DNA of 39,513 bases from an uncultured Mycobacteriaceae bacterium (GTDB lineage: Bacteria > Actinomycetota > Actinomycetes > Mycobacteriales > Mycobacteriaceae): positions 22,925-62,437 of the forward strand of contig CADEGF010000045.1 in NCBI GenBank assembly GCA_902826815.1, written 5' to 3'. The notes under the pieces were generated by a model. The model was not told the origin of the DNA and did no database searches. It worked only from the letters and a program-made list of their open reading frames with translations. Made by a program: the position numbers and the translations under genes. Each line of letters opens with the position of its first letter. Positions within the stretch are counted from its first letter, which is position 1. This document shows, piece after piece, positions 24,753-35,007 of the stretch.

Positions 24753-27374
24753 TCAGGCCAGCGTCACGAGTCCGAGCTCGGTGTCCGACGCCAGCAGCGG
24801 GTGGTGCGGCAACACGCGCACCGTATAGCCGACGGGCCCGGCGACCGGAAGCGGCGTCGTCGTCGAGAAGATATCGTTGCCGCCTTCGGCGGTGCCGGTG
24901 TGGGGCATGGCCACGGTGACCGGGTTGACCAGAGCGTCGGCTGTGTCGACCCGACCGAGAACCGCCTGGACGGACACTTCGTCGGGGCGTAACCCGGCGA
25001 GCTGCACCGTCGCCGAAAGCGTGAGCTCGGAGCCGAGCAGCGGCGTGTCGGGTAGTCCCGTGCTGTCGACGTCGGTGATCTGGATCTTCGGCCACGCCTC
25101 GTGCGCGCGCTGCCGGTAGGCGGCCAAATCCCAAGCGGCGCCGAAAGGTACACCGCCCTCTTCGAGAGGTTCGACGGTCCTCCGCAGCGACGTCGCGGCG
25201 GGCGCGTAGTACTTCTCGGTGTAGTCGCGCACCATGCGCGACGCCAGCACCTTGGGTCCGAGCACCTCCAGCGTGTGGCGGACCATCTCGACCCAGCGCA
25301 CGGGCACCCCGTGGTCGTCGCGGTCGTAGAACTTGGGCGCCACCGACCGCTCGACCAGGCTGTAGAGCGCCGCTGCCTCCAGATCGTCGCGGCGGCCCTC
25401 ATCGGCCAGCCCGTCGGCTGTCGGTATCTCCCAACCGTTTTCGCCGTCGTACCACTCGTCCCACCAGCCGTCGCGGATGGACAGGTTCAGGCCGCCGTTG
25501 AGCGCACTCTTCATCCCCGACGTGCCACACGCCTCGAGCGGCCGCAGCGGGTTGTTCAGCCAGACATCGCAGCCGTAATACAACTGGCGGGCCATCGACA
25601 TGTCGTAATCGGGCAGGAATGCGATGCGGTGCCGCACCTCGGGCCGGTCGGCAAACCGCACCACCTGCTGGATCAGCGCCTTGCCGCCCTCGTCGGCGGG
25701 ATGCGACTTACCCGCCACGATCAGCTGGATGGGCTGCTTCTCGTCGAGGAGCAGTTTCTCCAGTCGATCCGGATCGCGCAGCATCAGCGTCAGCCGCTTG
25801 TAGGTCGGCACCCGGCGCGCGAACCCGATCGTCAGCACGCTTGGATCGAACGCCGTTGCGATCCAACCCAATTCGGCGTCGGAGGCACCCCGCTCATGCC
25901 ACGACCGACGCAGCCGTGCGCGGACGTCGTTGACCAGCGCTTCGCGAAGCTGCGAACGGATCCACCACAGGTGTCCAGGGTCCACCTGCTGCAGCCGTTC
26001 CCAGAGCGCGGGCTCCCACACTGCCGGCGCACTCGGCAGGTCACCACCGGAGAGCTCCCGGCCGAGCTCGAGCCATTGCGGCGCGGCCCAGGTCGGCGCG
26101 TGCACACCGTTGGTGATCGAGCCGATCGGCACCTCCGCCGGGTCGAAGCCGGGCCACAGCTCGTTGAACATCTCGCGGCTGACCCGGCCGTGCAGAAGCG
26201 AAACCCCGTTGGCACGCTGGGCGAGCCTCAGGCCCATGTGGGCCATGTTGAACTTCGACGGATCGTCCTCGACTCCGAAGGAGATGATCCGATCGAGCGG
26301 AACGCCGGGCAGCAGCCGTGACGTGCCGCCCGACGGGCTGCCGTCCCCGCTGCCGAAGTAGCGCTTCACCATCTCCACCGGGAAACGGTCGATACCGGCG
26401 GCGACGGGAGTGTGCGTGGTGAAGACCGTCGACGACCGCACCACGGTCAGCGCGGTGTCGAAGTCGAGCCCCGAGCCGATCAGCTCGCGGATCCGCTCGA
26501 CGCCGAGGAAGCCGGCGTGGCCCTCGTTCATGTGGAACACCTCGGGCGTCGGCAGGCCCTCGATCTCGGTGAACGCCCGGATCGCCCGCACGCCGCCGAC
26601 TCCGGCCAGAATCTCCTGCTTGATCCGGTGTTCCTGGTCGCCGCCGTACAGGCGGTCGGTGACACCGCGAAGATCGTGCTCGTTCTCCGGGATGTCGGAA
26701 TCCAACAGCAGCAACGGGATTCGACCGACCTGCGCGACCCAGACCCGGGCCCTCAGCTGCGCTGCGTCCGGCATCGCCAACTCGACAAGCACGGGATCGC
26801 CCTGGTGATCAGTCAACAACCGAAGCGGCAGCCCCTGCGGATCCAGCGAAGGGTAGTTCTCCCGCTGCCAACCGTCGGCGGTCAGCGACTGGCGGAAGTA
26901 GCCGGACCGGTAGTACAGACCGACGGCGACCAACGGCAGACCGAGATCCGACGCCGATTTCAGATGGTCGCCCGCCAGGATTCCCAGCCCACCGGAGTAG
27001 TTCGGCAGCACCTCGGCGACGCCGAACTCCATCGAGAAGTACGCGATGCCATTCGGCATCTCAGCGCCCTCAGCAGCTCGTTCCTGATACCAGAGCGGAC
27101 TGGCGAGGTAATCGTCGAGCTGGCCGACGATATGGTCCAGCCGTCCGACGAAGGACTCGTCGACGGCGAGTTCGTCCAGCCGGTTCGGGGTGACCTGACC
27201 GAGTAGCGCAACCGGATCGCAGCCGACCTGCTTCCACAGCTGCGGATCGATGGCCTCGAACAAGTCCTGCGTCGGCTTGTCCCATGACCAGCGCAGGTTG
27301 ACCGACAGCGGCTCCAGCGCAAGAAGTCGCTCGGGAAGGTGCGCGCGGACGGTGAACCGACGGAGGGCTTTCAC
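24753..27374 (-). CDS. glgP: Alpha-glucan phosphorylase
   Basis: 873 residues from GTG 27374 (MKALRRFTVRAHLPERLLALEPL), close to Rv1328 in length. It releases glucose 1-phosphate from alpha-1,4-glucan with PLP. It belongs to the short GT35 class with the DUF3417 N-terminus (NLRWSWDKPTQDLFEAIDPQLW). Visible motifs: AYFSMEFGVAEVLPNYSGGLGILAGDHLKSASDLG (glucan and phosphate side), FHMNEGHAGFLGVERI, TTHTPVAAGIDRFP, and the PLP region EACGTSGMKSALNGGLNLSIRDGWWDEWYDGENGW. It is divergent from glgE-glgB, and together they control the alpha-glucan pool. TAAAGT (27383-27388) is the likely -10. Confidence 0.95.
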   Translation of the reverse strand: MKALRRFTVRAHLPERLLALEPLSVNLRWSWDKPTQDLFEAIDPQLWKQVGCDPVALLGQVTPNRLDELAVDESFVGRLDHIVGQLDDYLASPLWYQERAAEGAEMPNGIAYFSMEFGVAEVLPNYSGGLGILAGDHLKSASDLGLPLVAVGLYYRSGYFRQSLTADGWQRENYPSLDPQGLPLRLLTDHQGDPVLVELAMPDAAQLRARVWVAQVGRIPLLLLDSDIPENEHDLRGVTDRLYGGDQEHRIKQEILAGVGGVRAIRAFTEIEGLPTPEVFHMNEGHAGFLGVERIRELIGSGLDFDTALTVVRSSTVFTTHTPVAAGIDRFPVEMVKRYFGSGDGSPSGGTSRLLPGVPLDRIISFGVEDDPSKFNMAHMGLRLAQRANGVSLLHGRVSREMFNELWPGFDPAEVPIGSITNGVHAPTWAAPQWLELGRELSGGDLPSAPAVWEPALWERLQQVDPGHLWWIRSQLREALVNDVRARLRRSWHERGASDAELGWIATAFDPSVLTIGFARRVPTYKRLTLMLRDPDRLEKLLLDEKQPIQLIVAGKSHPADEGGKALIQQVVRFADRPEVRHRIAFLPDYDMSMARQLYYGCDVWLNNPLRPLEACGTSGMKSALNGGLNLSIRDGWWDEWYDGENGWEIPTADGLADEGRRDDLEAAALYSLVERSVAPKFYDRDDHGVPVRWVEMVRHTLEVLGPKVLASRMVRDYTEKYYAPAATSLRRTVEPLEEGGVPFGAAWDLAAYRQRAHEAWPKIQITDVDSTGLPDTPLLGSELTLSATVQLAGLRPDEVSVQAVLGRVDTADALVNPVTVAMPHTGTAEGGNDIFSTTTPLPVAGPVGYTVRVLPHHPLLASDTELGLVTLA

Positions 27375-27382
27375 GCGACACA

Positions 27383-27388
27383 ACTTTA
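27383..27388 (-). promoter_or_regulatory. Putative -10 box (TAAAGT) of glgP
   Basis: On the minus strand TAAAGT ends 8 nt before GTG 27374. A leaderless or nearly leaderless transcript is predicted. Confidence 0.45.
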
Positions 27389-27416
27389 CTGATGATCGGC
27401 GTGCACGCAGAGTTCG

Positions 27417-27444
27417 TCACCGGTGATCGTTCACCAGCGGGTGA
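27417..27444. promoter_or_regulatory. Two inverted repeats in the glgP/glgE divergent region
   Basis: TCACCGGTGA (27417-27426, perfect) and TCACC-AGCG-GGTGA (27431-27444) share the half-site TCACC/GGTGA, with centres 16 bp apart. They lie just upstream of a weak promoter candidate for glgE (TTGGGC 27445-27450, 16 bp, TATAGG 27467-27472). A regulator binding here could act on both genes. Not assigned to any known protein. Confidence 0.35.
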
Positions 27445-27547
27445 TTGGGCCGGACACTACGGTGGGTATAGGGCGCGACGAGGCTGTAAAGCGAACATCC
27501 AGACGACAGCGGCCCTGCCGTGGGCCGCGCCATGAAGGAGTGGGTAG

Positions 27548-29632
27548 GTGGCCGGTCGTATCGGCATCGATGACGTCGCACCTGTGGTGTCCGCAGGGCG
27601 CTATCCCGCCAAGGCCGTCGTCGGCGAGGTGGTACCGGTGCGGGCCACGGTGTGGCGCGAGGGGCACGACGCTGTCGCGGCCACCCTGGTGGTGCGCTAT
27701 CACGGCACCGCCTACCCGCAGCTGAACGAGGGGCCGGCATTGGCCCCGGCCGCCAAGCCCGTCCCGATCGACACCGTCGTCACCCCTGCATCGAGGATCA
27801 AACCGCAGGCCATCCCCATGTCCCCTGGCCGAACCCCGGACGTGTTGCACGGCGTTTTCTCGCCCGACAGGGTCGGGTTGTGGACGTTCCGGGTCGACGG
27901 TTGGGGCGACCCGATCGCCACCTGGCGGCGGGCCGTCACCGCCAAACTCGACGTGGGTCAGAGCGAAGCCGAGCTGTCCAATGACCTGATCGTCGGCGCG
28001 CGGCTGCTCGACCGGGCGGCCACCGGGATGCCCCGGACCCTGCGTGATCCCGTCCTCGAAGCAGCGGAGATCCTGCGGAAGCCTGGCGATCCGTTCACCC
28101 GCGCGGGGGCGGCACTGTCCGACGAGGTCACCGAGCTGCTCGCGCAGTATCCGCTGCGCGATCAGATCACCCGCGGCGAGCAGTACGGCGTCTGGGTGGA
28201 TCGACCCGAGGCCCGTTTCAGCGCCTGGTACGAGTTGTTCCCGCGATCGACCGGCGGCTGGGACAAGACGGGCACCCCGGTACACGGCACGTTCGCCACC
28301 GCCGCGAAAGCGCTGCCGCGGATCGCCAAGATGGGCTTCGACGTGGTGTACCTGCCACCGATCCACCCGATCGGCAAGGTGCACCGCAAGGGCCGCAACA
28401 ACTCGGTGACCGCCGCACCGAAGGACGTCGGATCCCCGTGGGCGATCGGTAGCGAAAAAGGTGGCCACGACGCCGTCCACCCCAAGCTCGGGACGATCGA
28501 GGACTTCGACGACTTCGTCACCGCGGCGCGGGACGAGGGCCTCGAGGTTGCCCTCGACCTTGCGCTGCAGGCCGCGCCCGACCATCCGTGGGCCAAGGCG
28601 CATCCTGAGTGGTTCACGGTTCTGCCCGACGGCACCATCGCCTATGCGGAGAACCCGCCGAAGAAGTACCAGGACATCTATCCGGTCAACTTCGACAACG
28701 ACCCGGCGGGCATCTACAACGAGGTGCTTCGGGTGGTGCGGCATTGGGTCGGCCACGGAGTAAAGATCTTCCGCGTCGACAACCCGCACACGAAGCCGCC
28801 GAACTTCTGGGCGTGGCTGATCGGACAGGTCAAGGCGACCGATCCCGACGTGCTGTTCCTCGCCGAGGCATTCACCAGGCCCGCGCGTCTGTATGGCCTG
28901 GCCAAGCTCGGTTTCACCCAGTCCTACAGCTATTTCACCTGGCGCACCGCCAAGTGGGAGCTCACCGAGTTCGGCGAGCAGATCGTCGAACACGCCGACT
29001 ATGCCCGCCCCAATCTCTTCGTCAATACGCCCGACATCCTGCACGAGAGTCTCCAACACGGCGGGCCTGGCATGTTCGCCATCCGCGCGGTGCTGGCTTC
29101 GACGTTCAGCCCGGCCTGGGGCGTGTATTCCGGCTACGAACTGTTCGAGCACCGCCCGGTGCGGGAAGGCAGCGAGGAATACCTGGATTCGGAGAAGTAC
29201 GAGCTGCGGCCCCGCGATTTCGAGGCCGCACTGGCAAGGGGCGAATCGCTGGAGCCGTTCCTGGGCAGGCTCAACGAGATTCGCCGACTGCATCCCGCGC
29301 TTCGCGAGATGCGGACACTGAAGTTCCATCATGTCGACAACGACGCGCTGCTGGCCTACAGCAAGTTCGACCCGGTGACCGGAGATGCGGTGCTCGTCGT
29401 GGTGACGCTGAACCCGTTCGGCGCCGAAGAGGCGACGTTGTGGCTGGACATGGCCGCACTGGGAATGGAGCCCTACGACCGCTTCTGGGTGCGCGACGAG
29501 GTCAGCGGCGACGAATATCAATGGGGACAGTCGAATTACGTCCGCCTCGATCCGGGTAGGGCGGTCGCCCACATATTCAACATGCCGCAGATCCCACCGG
29601 AACAACGACAGAGCCTGCTTTGCAGGGATTGA
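27548..29632 (+). CDS. glgE: Maltose-1-phosphate maltosyltransferase
   Basis: 694 residues, GTG start with AAGGAGTGGG upstream. It extends alpha-1,4-glucan chains by transferring maltosyl units from maltose 1-phosphate (GH13_3). The N-terminal beta-sandwich domain ([24 protein letters not shown]) is followed by the catalytic barrel. The nucleophile is D411 ([10 protein letters not shown]), the acid/base E440 ([10 protein letters not shown]) and the third acid D496 (NTPDILHE). [14 protein letters not shown] is the phosphate-binding signature of the subfamily. glgB follows after 14 bp; GlgE and GlgB form the branched alpha-glucan machinery used for capsular and intracellular glucan. Confidence 0.97.
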   Translation: MAGRIGIDDVAPVVSAGRYPAKAVVGEVVPVRATVWREGHDAVAATLVVRYHGTAYPQLNEGPALAPAAKPVPIDTVVTPASRIKPQAIPMSPGRTPDVLHGVFSPDRVGLWTFRVDGWGDPIATWRRAVTAKLDVGQSEAELSNDLIVGARLLDRAATGMPRTLRDPVLEAAEILRKPGDPFTRAGAALSDEVTELLAQYPLRDQITRGEQYGVWVDRPEARFSAWYELFPRSTGGWDKTGTPVHGTFATAAKALPRIAKMGFDVVYLPPIHPIGKVHRKGRNNSVTAAPKDVGSPWAIGSEKGGHDAVHPKLGTIEDFDDFVTAARDEGLEVALDLALQAAPDHPWAKAHPEWFTVLPDGTIAYAENPPKKYQDIYPVNFDNDPAGIYNEVLRVVRHWVGHGVKIFRVDNPHTKPPNFWAWLIGQVKATDPDVLFLAEAFTRPARLYGLAKLGFTQSYSYFTWRTAKWELTEFGEQIVEHADYARPNLFVNTPDILHESLQHGGPGMFAIRAVLASTFSPAWGVYSGYELFEHRPVREGSEEYLDSEKYELRPRDFEAALARGESLEPFLGRLNEIRRLHPALREMRTLKFHHVDNDALLAYSKFDPVTGDAVLVVVTLNPFGAEEATLWLDMAALGMEPYDRFWVRDEVSGDEYQWGQSNYVRLDPGRAVAHIFNMPQIPPEQRQSLLCRD

Positions 29633-29646
29633 GGAAGTGACGGACC

Positions 29647-31845
29647 ATGACTCGCACAAACGAGCTCACCAGCCCGCACCTGCGGCCGGATCAGGGCGAC
29701 CTGAATCGGCTGTTCTCGGGCCAGCACCACAACCCGCACTCGATACTGGGTGCGCACGAGTACGGCGACCACACCGTAATCCGCGCATATCGGCCGCATG
29801 CCGTTGAAGTGACCGCGGTCGTCGGCGATAAGCAATATGCGTTCTCCCACATCGACTCCGGCCTGTTCGCGGTTGCGCTGCCGTTCACAGAACTCATCGA
29901 CTATCGGCTACAGGTGAGCTATGAGCGCGGCGACTCCCCGCACACGGTCGCCGATGCATACCGGTTTCTTCCTACCCTTGGCGAACTGGACCTGCATCTG
30001 TTCTCCGAGGGACGTCACGAACGGCTCTGGGACATCATCGGTGCGCATCTGCGCAGCTTCCGAACCGCCGACGGAATCGTCGAGGGCGTGTCCTTCGCCG
30101 TATGGGCGCCAAACGCCAAGGGCGTCAGCTTGATCGGTGACTTCAACCATTGGGACGGCGACGAGGCACCGATGCGGGTGCTCGGTTCCACCGGGGTGTG
30201 GGAGTTGTTCTGGCCGGGGTTCCCGATCGGCGGCAAGTACAAGTTCCGCGTGCACGGAGCCGACGGCGCAGTGACCGAACGGGCTGATCCGATGGCGTTC
30301 GCCACCGAGGTGCCGCCGCAGACGGCGTCACGGGTGACCAAGAGCGACTACACCTGGAGCGATACCGCCTGGATGACCCATCGCGCACAGCAGAATCCGG
30401 TGTTCGAGCCGATGAGCACCTACGAGGTGCACCTGACGTCGTGGCGGCCAGGCCTCAGCTACCGCGAGCTCGCCGAGGAACTCACCGAATACGTAGTGAC
30501 GCAGGGGTTCACGCACGTCGAACTGATGCCCGTTGCAGAACACCCGTTCGGCGGGTCATGGGGATACCAGGTCACCTCCTATTACGCGCCGACATCACGG
30601 CACGGCACACCCGACGACTTCCGCTACCTGGTCGACACGCTGCACCAGGCGGGTATCGGCGTGCTCATGGACTGGGTGCCCGCACACTTCCCCAAGGACG
30701 CGTGGGCATTGGGCCGCTTCGACGGCACACCCCTCTACGAGCACTCGGACCCGCATCGAGGTGAGCAGCTGGACTGGGGCACTTACGTTTTCGACTTCGG
30801 CCGGGCGGAGGTGCGCAACTTCCTGGTAGCCAATGCGCTGTACTGGTTGCAGGAGTTCCACATCGACGGGCTGCGTGTCGACGCCGTGGCATCGATGCTG
30901 TACCTCGATTACTCGCGACCCGCGGGCGGCTGGACGCCCAACGTCTACGGCGGTAGGGAGAACCTCGAGGCGGTGCAGTTCCTGCAGGAGATGAACGCCA
31001 CGGTGCACAAGGTCGCACCCGGCGTCGTGACGATCGCCGAGGAGTCAACCTCGTGGCCCGGCGTGACCCGGCCGACGAACCTTGGCGGCCTTGGCTTCTC
31101 GATGAAATGGAATATGGGCTGGATGAACGACACGCTGGAGTTCATCAAGCGTGACCCGATCCACCGCAGCTACCACCACCACGAGGTCACGTTCTCGATG
31201 CTGTACGCCTACAGCGAGAACTACGTCCTGCCGATCAGCCACGACGAGGTCGTGCACGGCAAGGGCACCCTGTGGGGCAGGATGCCGGGCAACGACCACA
31301 CCAAGGCGGCCGGGCTGCGCAGTCTGCTGGCCTACCAGTGGGCGCACCCCGGCAAGCAGCTGTTGTTCATGGGCCAGGAGTTCGGCCAGCGCGCGGAATG
31401 GTCCGAGGAGCGCGGGCTCGACTGGTATCAGCTCGACGAGAACAGCTTCTCCAACGGGATCCAGCGAATGATGCGCGATGCCAATGGCATTTACCGGACC
31501 AGAAGGGCGCTGTGGTCGCAGGACACCCGCCCGGATGGCTACTCGTGGATAGATGCGAACGACTCGGCGAACAACGTGCTGAGCTTCCTACGGTTCGGCG
31601 ACGACGGTTCCACGCTGGCGTGCGTGTTCAACTTCTCGGGTTCCGAACACAGCTCGTATCGCCTCGGCCTGCCGCACGCGGGGACGTGGCGCGAGGTGCT
31701 CAACACCGACGCTGACATCTACAACGGTTCTGGTATCGGCAATTTCGGCGCGGTCGAGGCGACCGACGAACCGTGGCACGGCCGGCCCGCATCGGCTCCG
31801 ATGGTGCTGCCGCCGCTGGCCGCCCTCTGGTTCGAACCTGCCTAA
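29647..31845 (+). CDS. glgB: 1,4-alpha-glucan branching enzyme
   Basis: 732 residues, ATG preceded by GAGGAAG. It introduces alpha-1,6 branches into glucan made by GlgE. The N1 and CBM48 domains (about 20-230; [22 protein letters not shown], then [22 protein letters not shown]) precede the GH13_9 barrel. Catalytic residues: D412 ([12 protein letters not shown]), E465 (VTIAEEST) and D533 ([13 protein letters not shown]). It ends with the all-beta C domain. Length equals that of the M. tuberculosis enzyme as I remember. A strong hairpin terminator follows. Confidence 0.97.
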   Translation: MTRTNELTSPHLRPDQGDLNRLFSGQHHNPHSILGAHEYGDHTVIRAYRPHAVEVTAVVGDKQYAFSHIDSGLFAVALPFTELIDYRLQVSYERGDSPHTVADAYRFLPTLGELDLHLFSEGRHERLWDIIGAHLRSFRTADGIVEGVSFAVWAPNAKGVSLIGDFNHWDGDEAPMRVLGSTGVWELFWPGFPIGGKYKFRVHGADGAVTERADPMAFATEVPPQTASRVTKSDYTWSDTAWMTHRAQQNPVFEPMSTYEVHLTSWRPGLSYRELAEELTEYVVTQGFTHVELMPVAEHPFGGSWGYQVTSYYAPTSRHGTPDDFRYLVDTLHQAGIGVLMDWVPAHFPKDAWALGRFDGTPLYEHSDPHRGEQLDWGTYVFDFGRAEVRNFLVANALYWLQEFHIDGLRVDAVASMLYLDYSRPAGGWTPNVYGGRENLEAVQFLQEMNATVHKVAPGVVTIAEESTSWPGVTRPTNLGGLGFSMKWNMGWMNDTLEFIKRDPIHRSYHHHEVTFSMLYAYSENYVLPISHDEVVHGKGTLWGRMPGNDHTKAAGLRSLLAYQWAHPGKQLLFMGQEFGQRAEWSEERGLDWYQLDENSFSNGIQRMMRDANGIYRTRRALWSQDTRPDGYSWIDANDSANNVLSFLRFGDDGSTLACVFNFSGSEHSSYRLGLPHAGTWREVLNTDADIYNGSGIGNFGAVEATDEPWHGRPASAPMVLPPLAALWFEPA

Positions 31846-31853
31846 TTTTCCGC

Positions 31854-31913
31854 GCGAGCAGACGCGAAAACCCCCATTTTCAACCAAATTGAGGGGTTTT
31901 CGCGTCTGCTCGC
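31854..31913. terminator. Very strong hairpin between convergent glgB and the thioredoxin-fold gene
   Basis: A perfect 21-bp inverted repeat (31854-31874 with 31893-31913) around an 18-nt loop rich in A and T. The stem includes AAAACCCC/GGGGTTTT next to the loop and CGAGCAGACGCG/CGCGTCTGCTCG outside. It would terminate both convergent transcripts. The outer stem sequence is one I recall seeing repeatedly between genes of mycobacteria. Confidence 0.85.
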
Positions 31914-31918
31914 CCCAG

Positions 31919-32827
31919 TCAGTACAGCGCGTTGGCGAGTTTGCGCCGACCCGCGATGACCTCGGGATCGGCCGGGTCGAAGAGATCGAACAATTCGATC
32001 AGCCGGGTCCGTACCGATGTGCGCTCGTCGCCCGCGGTGCGCTGGACGAGGGCGATCAGCCGATTGAACGCTGCCGCGACATTCTGCTGCAGGACCTCGG
32101 CGTCGGCGGCGGCGAAGGCCGCCTCGATGTCGCCGGGTGAAGCGTCGGCCGTCGCGACCGCATCCGGCGACACTGCGGTCGCGCGCGCGAGGAAGGCGAT
32201 TTGGCGCACCGCGCCTTTGGCCTCCTCATGTGCGGGGTTGGCGTCGAGGATCTTCTGGTAGGCGCCCAACGCGGCATCGAAGTCACCGGCGTCCAGATCC
32301 GCGCGCGCCTGCGCCAATTCGGGGTCGACCTGTTCGGGCTCGCCGCCGCCCTCAGCCGGATCACCGAGTTTCCCCGCGGTGGCGTTCAGCAGCGAGTCGA
32401 GCCAACCGCGCAGCTGATCCGGCGGTTGCGGGCCCTCGAAGCTCGACAGCGGCTGCCCCGCAGCCAGAGCCACCACCGTCGGCACCGCTTTCACCCCGAA
32501 GATCTGAGCAACGCGAGGTGCCGTGTCGACGTTCACGGTGGCAAGCGACCACTTGCCCCCGTCTTCGTCGGCCAGAGTGCCCAGCACGCTGCCCAGCTGC
32601 ACACTCGCGTCGCTGCGCGGCGACCACAGCACCACGACGACGGGCACCTGGTTGGATTTTTGGAGTACCTCGGCTTCGAAATTGGTCTCGGTGATCTCCA
32701 CACCGGGAGGTGCGGCGGAATCCTGCCCTGGCTCGCCCGATGTCGTCGCGCGCTGCTTCAGAGCGGAGAGGTCAACCGCGCCGGCGATGGAGGGTCCTGG
32801 TCCGGCGGAAGGGCGGGGTCGTGTCAC
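31919..32827 (-). CDS. Thioredoxin-fold/TPR protein without CXXC (YbbN/CnoX-like), Rv1324 type
   Basis: 302 residues, GTG start. After a Pro/Ala-rich N-terminus, a thioredoxin fold spans about 45-155 (FEAEVLQKSNQVPVVVVLWSPRSDASVQLGSVLGTLADEDGGKWSLATVNVDTAPRVAQIFGVKAVPTVVAL). The active-site position reads WSPRSDAS with no cysteine, and the cis-Pro (VPTV) is kept. A C-terminal helical TPR-like region follows (ARADLDAGDFDAALGAYQKILDANPAHEEAKGAV...). This is the architecture of E. coli YbbN/CnoX, a chaperone-type holdase. A redox role is excluded by the missing Cys; a chaperone role is inference. Confidence 0.85.
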   Translation of the reverse strand: MTRPRPSAGPGPSIAGAVDLSALKQRATTSGEPGQDSAAPPGVEITETNFEAEVLQKSNQVPVVVVLWSPRSDASVQLGSVLGTLADEDGGKWSLATVNVDTAPRVAQIFGVKAVPTVVALAAGQPLSSFEGPQPPDQLRGWLDSLLNATAGKLGDPAEGGGEPEQVDPELAQARADLDAGDFDAALGAYQKILDANPAHEEAKGAVRQIAFLARATAVSPDAVATADASPGDIEAAFAAADAEVLQQNVAAAFNRLIALVQRTAGDERTSVRTRLIELFDLFDPADPEVIAGRRKLANALY

Positions 32828-32840
32828 GTCCCCAAGTCTG

Positions 32841-33215
32841 TCACGTCGTTTCCGCTACCGAACCGACTGGCTCCTGGACTTCGACGCCCCCGCGCGCGAC
32901 GCCCATTCGACCGGTCCGATCTGCCCATATGAGGAAGATCACACTGCACAGCGGCACGATGCTTGCCAGCAACGCCAGCAACCATGTGCCCAGCGTCCAC
33001 CTGACCGCGATTCCGACGAGGACAGCGGCGACCGCGAAGGCGATGAAGATCAGGCCGTGGACCATTCCGAAGACCTTCACGCCGATCTCGGTCCGGGGTG
33101 TGCCCAGGTACTTGAAGTACATCCCGACCAGCAGACCCACCCAGCTGACAGCCTCCGACAAGGCGATCAGACGAAACCAGCCGACACGCGTGCGGAGATC
33201 GAAGGCGCTACTCAT
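32841..33215 (-). CDS. DUF3817 membrane protein (second copy in the window)
   Basis: 124 residues from ATG 33215 (MSSAFDLRTRVGWFRLIALSEAVSWVGLLVGMYFKYL); upstream in-frame starts add only a few residues. Three helices: LIALSEAVSWVGLLVGMYF, GMVHGLIFIAFAVAAVLVGIAV and WLLALLASIVPLCSVIFLIW. MVHGLIF is the DUF3817 hallmark also present as VVHGWVYF in the 10155-10493 protein, so the two are distant paralogues. Function unknown. It starts before, and lies 13 bp from, the thioredoxin-fold gene on the same strand. Confidence 0.85.
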   Translation of the reverse strand: MSSAFDLRTRVGWFRLIALSEAVSWVGLLVGMYFKYLGTPRTEIGVKVFGMVHGLIFIAFAVAAVLVGIAVRWTLGTWLLALLASIVPLCSVIFLIWADRTGRMGVARGGVEVQEPVGSVAETT

Positions 33216-33268
33216 GGGCGCCATTGTGCCCGAACTCGAGACCAATTACTACAAGGCGTCGTAGACGC

Positions 33269-34450
33269 TCAACCGGCCCGCAGGATCAGCGCGTCGCCCT
33301 GGCCACCTGCGCCGCAGAGCGCCGCGACGCCGTAGCCGGATCCGCGTCGTGCCAGCTCAAGGGCGACGTGGAGGGCGATGCGTGCCCCCGACATCCCGAT
33401 CGGATGGCCGATGGCGATCGCGCCGCCGTTGACGTTCACCTTGTCGGGGTCGACCCCCAGCTCCTTCGTCGAGGCCAGCGAGACCGCGGCGAACGCCTCG
33501 TTGATCTCGATGACATCGAGCGCCTCGACCGTGATGCCCTCCCGGGCAATGGCTTTCTTGATGGCGTTGGCCGGCTGGCTCTGCAGGGTGGAATCGGGTC
33601 CTGCGACCACACCGTGTGCGCCGATCTCCACCAGCCACTTCAGGCCGAGTTCGGTGGCTTTGTCCTTGTTCATCACCACGACGGCCGCGGCACCGTCGGA
33701 GATCTGCGACGCCGAACCTGCGGTGATGGTGCCGTCCTTGCGGAATGCGGCCTTCAATCCGGCCAGCGAGTCCGCGGTGGTGTTGGCGCGGATGCCCTCG
33801 TCCTCGGCGAACTCCAGCGGGTCGCCTTTGCGCTGCGGGATCTTCACCGGCACGACCTCGTCGGCGTAGACGCCGTCTTTCCATGCCGCAGCGGCCTTTT
33901 GGTGAGAGCTCGCGGCGTAGGTGTCCTGCTCAACGCGGGTGAACTTGTCCTCGTCGTTTCGCTGCTCGGTCAGCGCGCCCATCGGCTGGTCGGTGAACAC
34001 GTCATGCAGGCCGTCGTAGGCCATGTGGTCGAGCACGGTGACATCGCCGTACTTGTAGCCCGACCGGCTGTTCATCAGCAGATGCGGCGCCTGGGTCATC
34101 GACTCCTGGCCACCGGCGACGACGACGTCGAACTCGCCCGCCCGGATCAGCTGATCGGCCAGCGCAATGGCGTCGATCCCGGACAGACACATCTTGTTGA
34201 TCGTCAGCGAGGGCACGTCCCAGCCGATTCCGGCGGCCACCGCGGCCTGCCGGGCGGGCATCTGGCCGGCGCCCGCGGTCAGCACCTGGCCCATGATCAC
34301 GTACTCGACGGCCGATGCGGGCACACCGGCCTTTTCCAGCGCACCGGAGATGGCGATCGCACCCAGATCACTGCCGGAGAAATCCTTCAGCGAACCCATC
34401 AACTTGCCGACCGGAGTGCGCGCTCCAGCAACGATCACAGACGTCGTCAT
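33269..34450 (-). CDS. fadA4: Acetyl-CoA C-acetyltransferase (thiolase), FadA4 type
   Basis: 393 residues, ATG with GGAGGTAGGA 1-10 nt upstream. It interconverts two acetyl-CoA and acetoacetyl-CoA. The nucleophile is C88 (NKMCLSG); the catalytic His lies in [17 protein letters not shown] near residue 349, and the second Cys in [11 protein letters not shown] near 379. Length is that of biosynthetic-type thiolases. Position matches Rv1323. It is divergent from methylmalonyl-CoA epimerase (82 bp between), so acetyl-CoA and propionyl-CoA metabolism sit side by side. Confidence 0.94.
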   Translation of the reverse strand: MTTSVIVAGARTPVGKLMGSLKDFSGSDLGAIAISGALEKAGVPASAVEYVIMGQVLTAGAGQMPARQAAVAAGIGWDVPSLTINKMCLSGIDAIALADQLIRAGEFDVVVAGGQESMTQAPHLLMNSRSGYKYGDVTVLDHMAYDGLHDVFTDQPMGALTEQRNDEDKFTRVEQDTYAASSHQKAAAAWKDGVYADEVVPVKIPQRKGDPLEFAEDEGIRANTTADSLAGLKAAFRKDGTITAGSASQISDGAAAVVVMNKDKATELGLKWLVEIGAHGVVAGPDSTLQSQPANAIKKAIAREGITVEALDVIEINEAFAAVSLASTKELGVDPDKVNVNGGAIAIGHPIGMSGARIALHVALELARRGSGYGVAALCGAGGQGDALILRAG

Positions 34451-34520
34451 TCCTACCTCCAGAAACGATCAAGAACAGCCGATCTCGGACATCGCAGAGG
34501 CGCGATCTTTCCCGCCAGGT

Positions 34521-34526
34521 TACCGT
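34521..34526 (+). promoter_or_regulatory. Putative -10 box (TACCGT), leaderless epimerase gene
   Basis: TACCGT, then TACGTT (6 nt), then ATG 34533. Same box and same spacing as the lprD-like gene at 9784-9796. No Shine-Dalgarno sequence. Confidence 0.5.
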
Positions 34527-34532
34527 TACGTT

Positions 34533-35003
34533 ATGTCCACCGAGCAAGTCGATGCCCGTCCCGTGCTGGCCAGCGCCCTGGTGACGGCAATCGACCATGT
34601 CGGCATTGCGGTCGCGGACCTGGACGCCACGATCAAGTGGTATCACGACCATCTCGGCATGATTGTGCTGCACGAAGAGGTCAACGAAGAGCAGGGCGTC
34701 CGCGAGGCGATGCTCTCAGTGCGAGGCAGTGCAGTGGGCAGCGCGCAGATTCAGCTAATGGCTCCGCTCGACGAGACGTCGACGATCGCCAAATTCCTCG
34801 ATAAGCGCGGCCCCGGCCTGCAGCAGCTGGCCTACCGAGTCAGCGATATCGACGCATTGACCGACCGGCTGCGCGAGCAGGGTGTGCGGCTGCTCTACGA
34901 CAAGCCGCGCCGCGGCACCGCGGACTCGCGGATCAACTTCATCCACCCCAAGGATGCCGGCGGCGTGCTCATCGAGCTCGTTCAGCCCGCCACCGATCAC
35001 TAA
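34533..35003 (+). CDS. mce: Methylmalonyl-CoA epimerase (VOC superfamily)
   Basis: 156 residues from ATG 34533; the open frame runs back to 34167, antisense to fadA4. It interconverts (R)- and (S)-methylmalonyl-CoA in propionate metabolism. Two glyoxalase-fold modules with the metal ligands in IDHVGIAVADLD (His), IQLMAP (Gln), LQQLAYRVSDID and GGVLIELVQP (Glu). Length and motifs are those of bacterial epimerases. It converges with the small Zn-binding gene, stop to stop within 4 bp. Confidence 0.9.
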   Translation: MSTEQVDARPVLASALVTAIDHVGIAVADLDATIKWYHDHLGMIVLHEEVNEEQGVREAMLSVRGSAVGSAQIQLMAPLDETSTIAKFLDKRGPGLQQLAYRVSDIDALTDRLREQGVRLLYDKPRRGTADSRINFIHPKDAGGVLIELVQPATDH

Positions 35004-35007
35004 GCCG

